Assembly: GCA_038150225.1 (NCBI GenBank)
Contig: JAYQWG010000044.1
Coordinates: forward strand, 1 to 14,531
DNA: 14,531 bases
Direction: 5' to 3'
DNA from: Lucifugimonas sp038150225
GTDB lineage: Bacteria > Chloroflexota > Dehalococcoidia > Lucifugimonadales > Lucifugimonadaceae
Part shown: piece after piece, positions 8,395-13,509 of the stretch
Layout of the letters: the number at the start of each line of letters is the position of its first letter
Position numbering within the stretch: the stretch's first letter is position 1
The notes under the pieces: generated by a model
The model's database searches: none
Told to the model about the DNA's origin: nothing
The model's input: the letters and a program-made list of their open reading frames with translations, nothing else
Position numbers and translations under genes: made by a program

Positions 8395-9426
8395 CTATTT
8401 CAGCTTGGTTCGGTCGTACCGAGTAGGATCTTTCTTCTGTTCACGCCCGCTTCGAAGCATTCGTGCAACCCGGCTTCCAAAGAAGAGTCCCATCATTTGG
8501 TCACCGGAAGAAGGCATAGCCTCTCCGATGGTTCCGTCGGGTCTGCGATCTGCAACTCCAGCTTCTAGTCGTGCACGTTGTTCCCATGCCTGAACAAACG
8601 AAGCGGCTACTCTGCCATCAGGCGAAAACAGATCATCATCATCTTCGAGTCCCGCCTTGATCTGTTGGAAACTTTCAATGAGCTGCTCGATCCAGTGGGC
8701 CAACATGTCAGAGTTCGTGGCCGCTGTGCTTTGGTTGGAAGCTGGATCTGATCCGGCAGGCGACGTTACCTGGTCGAACTCTGAACCCACGAATCGGCTG
8801 ATTTCAGCCCACGAGGGTGACGTGCTAACAGCGTTCATTACGGCTGCTGCAACCACAGCGGGAAGTCCAGTAGTCGCCGCTGAGAAAGAATCATGCTCGT
8901 GCGCATCCATGAAAACCGGCTTGGCACCGATCATTTCAACCATGTCAGTCACAGTTCGTATCGCATTAGATGATGACTTCGGCGAAGCGACCACAGCCCA
9001 TTTTGCATTGTGAAATACGTGACCAGAAGCTTCTTGCTGTGAACCAATCGATGCACCGGTAAGCGGATTCCCGCCTACAAACGATGAAGCATCCGGTAGT
9101 AGTTCATCTGCCCATTCGAGAACAGCCCTTTTGGTAGGCGAAGTGTCCGTGATTATGGCGCCTTGTTTGAGATAGGGTGTTATCGCATCAAATACATCGA
9201 AGAGTGCGCGAGCCGGGGTTGCTGCGATGATTATGTCGGCGTTTTCAACCGCTTTGTCAATGTTCCATTCAGTGGAATCGACAGCACCCATTTTTTGAGC
9301 GAGGTCCTGCGCTTTTCTTTCTGCATCGTAACCAATTACTGTCGAGTTGTTGGGATCATTTGAACGTATTGCCATTCCGATCGAAGTGCCAATACGTCCA
9401 AGTCCGATTACCGTGTAGTTGACCAT
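8395..9426 (-). CDS. TyrA-like prephenate/arogenate dehydrogenase family protein, divergent active site
   Basis: This 343-residue protein has the TyrA layout: an N-terminal Rossmann domain with GLGRIG (residues 8-13) and an Asp at 34 after beta-2, which favours NAD over NADP, then an alpha-helical domain. TyrA enzymes oxidatively decarboxylate prephenate or arogenate on the way to tyrosine, and the position next to aroA fits that. However, the usual HPMxG motif reads NPLTG here (N120), the usual SHLPH helix reads TTGLPAVVA (185-193), and the usual TRIA segment reads TSPA (221-224). The known catalytic His and substrate-binding Arg are therefore missing at their expected places. It may be a specialised arogenate-type enzyme, another TyrA-fold dehydrogenase, or a regulatory relic. 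The ATG is preceded by a good GAGG ribosome binding site. Confidence 0.75.
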   Translation of the reverse strand: MVNYTVIGLGRIGTSIGMAIRSNDPNNSTVIGYDAERKAQDLAQKMGAVDSTEWNIDKAVENADIIIAATPARALFDVFDAITPYLKQGAIITDTSPTKRAVLEWADELLPDASSFVGGNPLTGASIGSQQEASGHVFHNAKWAVVASPKSSSNAIRTVTDMVEMIGAKPVFMDAHEHDSFSAATTGLPAVVAAAVMNAVSTSPSWAEISRFVGSEFDQVTSPAGSDPASNQSTAATNSDMLAHWIEQLIESFQQIKAGLEDDDDLFSPDGRVAASFVQAWEQRARLEAGVADRRPDGTIGEAMPSSGDQMMGLFFGSRVARMLRSGREQKKDPTRYDRTKLK

Positions 9427-9484
9427 AAGTCCTCAATTCGTCCGCTTACTTACTCAATAAGAGTGTTCTTCGAAACGTGGTTCC
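9427..9484 (-). other. Short spacer with ribosome binding site before the tyrA-like gene
   Basis: The 58 bases between the unknown gene and the tyrA-like gene hold a clear ribosome binding site, GAGGACTT directly before the ATG on the - strand. I see no hairpin with a T-run, so transcription probably continues from the upstream gene. Confidence 0.35.
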
Positions 9485-10252
9485 CTATTCCCAGTCGTCG
9501 TCTTCGTCGTGATCGTGGTCGTGGTCCGGTTCGACATCTCCAGGTCTTACACCTGAACGATCATTGATCGACGGAATGACCGCACTCGCGTTATTACGCG
9601 ATTTGCGTGGTTCGATTTGATCGATCTTTTCTCTGAGTTCGCTCAGAGTGGATTCAGAGATCCCTGAAGCGAACAGTAGTGCGGAGACACCCATGTCCCT
9701 AAGGAGCTCTAGATCGTCCTTACCGGGAGCGGTTGCGACTCTCAATGCTATGTGGCGGGAGTATGGCTGAATCGTTTCCTGGAGACTGAATGCTTCACCA
9801 ACGTTTAATGGCAGCGAGAGGTTGGTGCCATCAACAACAACGAAATCGAAAGGACCACTGTCAACGGCCTTTGCACGGTCTTCGTTGAGTTCACCTTGAA
9901 CGACGTAACCCTTCCCAAGCTCATTGTCTTTCAAGGCAGACCCCGGGGCGTCATCCGCCGCGATTACAACGAAATCAACCTGCGATTCAAAAATTTTTTC
10001 GACTTCGGTTTTAGCTGTTACCGAAACCCCAACGGGTATGTCGATGTCTGATTTAGAGTCTCCAGTCAATTCCTTTGGAAGGTTCGACAAGATTGCGAAG
10101 TCGACTGATTTCTGCGCGACTTTGCCTAGTTCAGCTTCTTCAACTCCGACAAGAATGACCGGAATTTTGGTCGATACGGACTTAGTTCCGAATCCGAAAC
10201 CGGACCTTTCAACATGTCCAAGTTTGGATAACTGTTCGGAAATTTTGCTCAA
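9485..10252 (-). CDS. Uncharacterised alpha/beta protein with Asp/His-rich tail, coupled to PAC2 gene
   Basis: I do not recognise this 255-residue protein. The body alternates hydrophobic strands with amphipathic helices: IPVILVG, DFAIL, IPVGVSV, DFVVIAADD, YVVQGEL, DFVVVDG, HIALRVAT and VSALLF in order. That pattern suggests a TIM-barrel-like or Rossmann-like fold. No nucleotide-binding or catalytic motif is evident. From about residue 217 the chain looks disordered and ends in a tail of alternating Asp and His followed by acidic residues and a terminal WE, which could bind metal ions. The start is TTG overlapping the PAC2 stop as TTGA; a GGAGA lies about nine bases upstream and no other start exists before an in-frame TGA. 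There is no signal peptide, so it is cytoplasmic. Tight coupling suggests it acts with the PAC2 protein. Confidence 0.75.
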   Translation of the reverse strand: MSKISEQLSKLGHVERSGFGFGTKSVSTKIPVILVGVEEAELGKVAQKSVDFAILSNLPKELTGDSKSDIDIPVGVSVTAKTEVEKIFESQVDFVVIAADDAPGSALKDNELGKGYVVQGELNEDRAKAVDSGPFDFVVVDGTNLSLPLNVGEAFSLQETIQPYSRHIALRVATAPGKDDLELLRDMGVSALLFASGISESTLSELREKIDQIEPRKSRNNASAVIPSINDRSGVRPGDVEPDHDHDHDEDDDWE

Positions 10253-11145
10253 TCGTTGGTTTCTCCGTCGTCAGCGTCTCCCGGGAGTCTTTGCTGACGT
10301 AAAAAGTCTTCAAGTTCTTGTACGAGAGCAGCAGGCTCAGGACTCTGGCGATACTCCTCTTCAGAGTCATAACGCTCTTCGAGGCGTTTCACGTACCCCT
10401 CGATTTCCTGTTGGTCAGCCAGCGCTCTCACGAGGTTTTCGTCGAACTCCTCCGATTCCTTTGCAAGGGAGCTCAAGTCAACCGGCACAGATACAAATTT
10501 CTGTAGCTCAGTCAATATGGCGTGAGTCAAAGTTGGGTTCTGGGCGACCTGTAAGTAGTGAGGTGAATGCCCCCAAATGCTTGCGGAAGGGATTTTTTCC
10601 TCACCGAGCTTGTCGATCAAAACTGAAGTGATTCCGGAGGGTCCTTCGTAGTTCGGAATTGGGTATTTGATGTGTTCAAATCCCTGCCCAAGATCCGGGT
10701 TTATTGACGATCCTGTCACCCTTGGCGAACGAGTGTGAGGCACTGAATCTAGCAGTGCTCCGACCGTCACGAGAAGCGAAACATTGGATTCAGACGCCAC
10801 CTGTTGAACCAGGTTCGAGTATGTCCGCCATTTGAGATTGGGTTCGACCCCGATGAATATGAGGACGTCGCGGTCATCGCCGTCCGATTTCCAGTAGTAG
10901 AACTCGTTCTTTGGCCAAGACAATTTGCGGGATCCGTCAGACTCGTTTGAAACAACAGGCCTTTGGTCAGCGAAATCGTAGAAATCTTCCGGGTCTATCG
11001 TTGCGAATTTGGTGGCTGAAAGCTGCCTGACCATCTCACGAAGTGATCGAGTGGCGGATTCAGCTGCATCGGGCCAGCCGCCCCAGGCTGCAAATAAGAC
11101 TGTGTTGCTCAGTATTGGGTGTTCGGTAAATTGAAGTGCTGACAA
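10249..11145 (-). CDS. PAC2-family protein (proteasome assembly chaperone-like)
   Basis: This 298-residue protein matches the bacterial PAC2 family, related to eukaryotic proteasome assembly chaperone 2 and widespread in Actinobacteria and some Chloroflexota. Recognisable parts are the N-terminal LFAAWGGWPDAAESATRSL, a central strand DVLIFIGVEPNLKWRTY, LLVTVGALLDSVPHTRSPRVTG, the YEGPSGITSVL block, IWGHSPHYLQVAQNP and the C-terminal helical region with EGYVKRLEERYD. Bacterial members have no settled function. No proteasome gene is visible in this window. The start is TTG at 11145; an in-frame TGA five codons upstream rules out a longer protein. The stop overlaps the start of the unknown downstream gene. 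The C-terminus is acidic and probably flexible. Confidence 0.85.
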   Translation of the reverse strand: MSALQFTEHPILSNTVLFAAWGGWPDAAESATRSLREMVRQLSATKFATIDPEDFYDFADQRPVVSNESDGSRKLSWPKNEFYYWKSDGDDRDVLIFIGVEPNLKWRTYSNLVQQVASESNVSLLVTVGALLDSVPHTRSPRVTGSSINPDLGQGFEHIKYPIPNYEGPSGITSVLIDKLGEEKIPSASIWGHSPHYLQVAQNPTLTHAILTELQKFVSVPVDLSSLAKESEEFDENLVRALADQQEIEGYVKRLEERYDSEEEYRQSPEPAALVQELEDFLRQQRLPGDADDGETND

Positions 11146-11161
11146 ATGTCTCGCCGATCAA

Positions 11162-11185
11162 ACTCACGATATTCCGATTGTGAGT
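11162..11185. repeat. Inverted repeat upstream of the PAC2 gene
   Basis: ACTCACGAT (11162-11170) and ATTGTGAGT (11177-11185) form a nine-pair dyad around the six-base centre ATTCCG, with one G.T pair on the + strand and one mismatch on the - strand. It lies 16 bases upstream of the PAC2 TTG. There is no T-run, so an operator is more likely than a terminator. Confidence 0.4.
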
Positions 11186-11209
11186 GAGGTGATCTCGTTC
11201 GCTGGTTCC

Positions 11210-11223
11210 CTCGCACGCGCGAG
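11210..11223. repeat. Small GC hairpin in the exonuclease-PAC2 spacer
   Basis: CTCGC (11210-11214) pairs with GCGAG (11219-11223) across the four-base loop ACGC. With the inverted repeat at 11162-11185, it gives the 110-base spacer two consecutive stem-loops between the exonuclease stop and the PAC2 start. A leader or attenuator is possible but unproven. I found no tRNA here. Confidence 0.3.
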
Positions 11224-11255
11224 AGTCAAAGAGCCAGTCTAGCACTCAAATTCGA

Positions 11256-12062
11256 TCAACTACACAGGTATTCAACGAGAGCAGCATCGTAAGGCAGAAC
11301 CGAAGTGTCGAACTCAGCGACAGGGTTATACGGTTCGTCGCTCATTGGAGTTCCCACGGCGTGCATGTCGTAAGCATGTTTTGCCAATCCAGGAAGTGAA
11401 GCAACGTCTTCCGCGTTATACCGAATCAGGGTATCCATGGCGTTAGGTTCACCTTCTTGGGCAAGATTCCACAACACCACTGCATCACGACCTGACAATT
11501 CAGAAAGATCGCCCCCCCGATCGAACCCAAGGTTTCGCTCTATTCTCTTCAATCCCCCTTTGATTCCGGCACGTCGAAAAACGTGCATCAAATCAACCTG
11601 GGCAACGTGGTCGAATGAAATTCCTAACTCGCGCCTGATCCAAGGAACGTCGAATGATATGCCGTTGAACGTCACGATAACTTTGTATTGCTTGATCACA
11701 TCATCCAAAGCATCGAGATTTTTACTGCGCACGTAGGCGGTGAAACCCGCTGAATCGAGAATCCCACACATCGTTATGTAAGCATCTCCACCGAGACCAG
11801 TCGTTTCGATGTCAAGATAGGCGGTGTCTGCGTCGAAATTTGGTAGCAGTCGCCAACGTTCACCCGCGGGTAATGCGTCATGAAAATAGACGGGATCGTT
11901 CAACGTCAGCGCAGATTGCGAGTCGGTCAGTGAGTCGAGTTGCTCAGCCGAAAACTGGTCAGATGAGAATGCCGACTTCCAGTCTCGTATTCCTTCAGAC
12001 CAGAAGTCTTCTTCTTGATCGGCATTTACGCCGGGGAGGTGGATAAATGTATTCGTTAGCAA
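11256..12062 (-). CDS. YprB-like ribonuclease H-fold (DEDD) exonuclease
   Basis: This 268-residue protein has an N-terminal segment, MLTNTFIHLPGVNADQEEDF, of the type found in YprB-like proteins, where it resembles a short helix-hairpin-helix start. The nuclease core follows: Exo I YLDIETTGLGG with D84 and E86, Exo II FNGISFDVPW with N133 and D138, and Exo III RYNAEDV with Y215 and D219. These are the metal-binding acids of DEDD 3'-5' exonucleases, and all are present. Relatives are annotated as ribonuclease H-like or exonuclease proteins; the natural substrate is not settled. The start is TTG at 12062; a stop lies four codons upstream and no stronger start exists. There is no signal peptide. 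It leads into the PAC2 gene after a 110-base spacer. Confidence 0.85.
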   Translation of the reverse strand: MLTNTFIHLPGVNADQEEDFWSEGIRDWKSAFSSDQFSAEQLDSLTDSQSALTLNDPVYFHDALPAGERWRLLPNFDADTAYLDIETTGLGGDAYITMCGILDSAGFTAYVRSKNLDALDDVIKQYKVIVTFNGISFDVPWIRRELGISFDHVAQVDLMHVFRRAGIKGGLKRIERNLGFDRGGDLSELSGRDAVVLWNLAQEGEPNAMDTLIRYNAEDVASLPGLAKHAYDMHAVGTPMSDEPYNPVAEFDTSVLPYDAALVEYLCS

Positions 12063-12118
12063 AATGTTGGATCAGGTATTCGACGCCCGACAACAATATA
12101 AGTGCTAATGAGTGAGAA
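12063..12118 (-). promoter_or_regulatory. Spacer between small lipoprotein and exonuclease genes
   Basis: This 56-base gap contains TTATATTG on the - strand, which could serve as a -10 box for the exonuclease operon. I see no convincing -35 box and no hairpin with a T-run. A TTAGCACTT string resembles half of a CIRCE element, but its partner half is missing. Confidence 0.25.
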
Positions 12119-12562
12119 TTAGGAACCGATGGCAGGTGAAATTATCGATTCGTTCATCGCTTCTGTTAGCGTGGATTTCACCAGCGATGTGTCTCCGTCG
12201 TAAACAACAACCAGAGTTACGTTCCTGAAGAAGTACGGATCGTTCACCCAGTTGATGTATTTCAACCCGATACCGTAGCCATCCTCGGAAACCAGTGCGA
12301 GTTGTTCATCGGTTTCAGCTTCGGAAGGGAACTGGAACGCCAATAACGACTCAGCACTAGCAACTATCTCACGACCTGGGACTGAAAATATGCCTGAGAA
12401 CAAGAACTGGTTTTCCTCGTTGCTGTTGATCTTCATTCCTGCCGCATCGAGAGCCTCTACGAGCGAGTCGTAGGAGGTCGCCGGCTCAATGGATGCTGAA
12501 CCTGAACAAGCGACTAGGACCAGGGTGATAAGCGCGGTGGCAAGGACAATGACGCGTTGCAT
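12119..12562 (-). CDS. Small lipoprotein of unknown function
   Basis: This 147-residue protein begins with a lipoprotein signal peptide: MQRVIVLATALITLVLVAC, with the lipobox VLVAC placing the lipidated Cys at residue 19, followed by a Ser-rich linker. The mature domain has the order SYDSLVEALDAAG, FLFSGIFSVPGREI, FQFPSEAETDEQLALVSEDGYGIG, INWVNDPYFFRNVTLVVVYDGD and a final helix. From memory this resembles a small conserved domain found in lipoproteins of Chloroflexota and Actinobacteria, with no known activity. The ATG falls in the 55-base sequence repeated on the other side of the N run, so a second copy of the signal-peptide start appears at 12717-12676 and is an assembly echo. The gene is complete and undamaged. 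Confidence 0.8.
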   Translation of the reverse strand: MQRVIVLATALITLVLVACSGSASIEPATSYDSLVEALDAAGMKINSNEENQFLFSGIFSVPGREIVASAESLLAFQFPSEAETDEQLALVSEDGYGIGLKYINWVNDPYFFRNVTLVVVYDGDTSLVKSTLTEAMNESIISPAIGS

Positions 12563-12575
12563 CGCTTCTGTGGGT
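12521..12575. repeat. Left copy of 55-base exact duplication flanking the N gap
   Basis: This 55-base sequence is identical to 12676-12730. It contains the first 14 codons and the start of the small lipoprotein gene. It ends exactly where the N run begins, which marks it as an unmerged contig overlap and not a biological repeat. Confidence 0.9.
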
Positions 12576-12675
12576 NNNNNNNNNNNNNNNNNNNNNNNNN
12601 NNNNNNNNNNNNNNNNNNNNNNNNNNNNNNNNNNNNNNNNNNNNNNNNNNNNNNNNNNNNNNNNNNNNNNNNNNN
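12576..12675. other. Scaffold gap of exactly 100 N
   Basis: The run is exactly 100 N, a conventional placeholder for a gap of unknown size. Because the 55 bases on both sides are the same, the true sequence is probably continuous, with one copy of the 55 bases and no missing DNA. Confidence 0.95.
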
Positions 12676-12730
12676 CAGGGTGATAAGCGCGGTGGCAAGG
12701 ACAATGACGCGTTGCATCGCTTCTGTGGGT
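12676..12730. repeat. Right copy of 55-base exact duplication flanking the N gap
   Basis: Identical to 12521-12575. It starts exactly at the end of the N run and continues into the real upstream region of the small lipoprotein gene. The true 5' flank of that gene is therefore 12718 onwards. Confidence 0.9.
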
Positions 12731-12764
12731 TCTCCACTCGTGAAATTGATATGTACTAAATTTT

Positions 12765-12797
12765 AGGTGTGCCCAAGGTGTGCGCAAGGTGGGGCTA
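12765..12797. promoter_or_regulatory. Three 11-base direct repeats upstream of the small lipoprotein gene
   Basis: The units AGGTGTGCCCA, AGGTGTGCGCA and AGGTGGGGCTA follow each other without gaps. The first two differ at one base; the third keeps AGGTG and drifts after it. An 11-base period is about one helical turn, as in tandem sites of OmpR/PhoB-type regulators. On the - strand the repeats end nine bases before TACATATC, a possible -10 region, and all of this lies between the PEBP stop and the lipoprotein start. Confidence 0.45.
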
Positions 12798-12810
12798 ACC
12801 CGCAATTCGG

Positions 12811-13431
12811 CTACTGGCGAGCGTACATCCCACTGAACGAACCGGTTCCGATTACTTTGCCCTGGAGCGCCATTGTTAAATCTGATGCTGATGCGCCGGG
12901 AGGGAGTTCGAGGTGGCCAGTAAGAGCAAAGATAAAGAACGTGTATTCGTGCTCTTCGCCGGACGGCGGACAAGGTCCACCGTACCCAATTGTTCCGAAG
13001 TCGTTGGTCCCTTGCTTGATCGTGTTCTCAAGCTGTGGCTCGGATGGCTGACCTTGTTTAATGGTGCTTGTTGCGGCAGGAATGTCATATATCGACCAGT
13101 GCCTGAATATCGCGCCTGGGGCGTCCGGATCGTCCATGACTATCGTGAGTGACTTTGCTCCTTCGGGAATATCAGTCCATCGCAGTGGTGGTGATACGTC
13201 AGTTCCGTCACAGGTGAACTCGACGCGTATATCGGCACCATTATCGAAAGCCGGAGACGACAGGGAGATCGAAGCGAGCGTGGAAGTGGCTGGATCAAAT
13301 GTGGCTTGATCGTTTGAATCGCCCTGGCACGCCAAGGCCGCGGACAATATCAGCACTAGGGCAATGGAGAGCAGGGCAGTGGTGTATTGGGTTTTCAAGT
13401 TAGTGTCTGGAAATCCGATTTTGGGGATCAA
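12811..13431 (-). CDS. YbhB/PEBP-family lipoprotein (Raf kinase inhibitor-like)
   Basis: This protein of up to 206 residues belongs to the phosphatidylethanolamine-binding protein family, whose bacterial members (YbhB/YbcL) bind small anionic ligands and lack a firmly known role. Family motifs are SPPLRWTDIPEGAKS, the DDPDAP ligand loop, HWSIYDIPA, and GYGGPCPPSGEEHEYTFFIFAL. A hydrophobic segment (TTALLSIALVLILSAALAC) ends in Cys35, consistent with a lipoprotein exported to the cell surface, though the lipobox is relaxed. Two TTG starts are possible: 13431, and 13398, which gives the more normal signal peptide MKTQYTTALL. I favour 13398, although a GGGAG lies just before the first. The gene ends 93 bases before the small lipoprotein start once the assembly duplication is removed. 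Confidence 0.9.
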   Translation of the reverse strand: MIPKIGFPDTNLKTQYTTALLSIALVLILSAALACQGDSNDQATFDPATSTLASISLSSPAFDNGADIRVEFTCDGTDVSPPLRWTDIPEGAKSLTIVMDDPDAPGAIFRHWSIYDIPAATSTIKQGQPSEPQLENTIKQGTNDFGTIGYGGPCPPSGEEHEYTFFIFALTGHLELPPGASASDLTMALQGKVIGTGSFSGMYARQ

Positions 13432-13458
13432 AACTCCCTCAATCCAAAGTATTTCACG

Positions 13459-13472
13459 CGATAGCGCTGTCG
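13459..13472. promoter_or_regulatory. Near-palindrome upstream of the PEBP gene
   Basis: CGATAGCGCTGTCG is a 14-base dyad with a single non-matching pair (positions 4 and 11). It lies in the 78-base spacer between the dipeptidase relic and the PEBP gene, where the PEBP promoter is expected, so it could be an operator. The support is only positional. Confidence 0.25.
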
Positions 13473-13509
13473 GAAGTAACGCTACACAAATGTTTTCTGC
13501 TTTTGATTG

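Noticed and set aside
7929..8426. A 165-codon plus-strand open frame
   Set aside because: It is antisense to aroA, whose motifs cover the whole stretch.
9924..10631. A 235-codon plus-strand open frame
   Set aside because: It lies opposite the unknown gene and the PAC2 gene, shows no recognisable motifs and is low-complexity; it is an antisense shadow.
11146..11255. A possible tRNA, from paired ends TGAGTG/CACTCA about 68 bases apart
   Set aside because: There is no T-loop GGTTCRA-type sequence at the right place, no D-arm pattern and no seven-pair acceptor stem.
12095..12118. CIRCE-like half site (TTAGCACTT on the - strand)
   Set aside because: The second inverted half at nine-base spacing is absent.
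12119..12973. A long minus-strand frame running through the N gap
   Set aside because: It translates unknown bases and depends on the duplicated 55-base flank. The real gene starts at the ATG at 12562 with a lipoprotein signal peptide.
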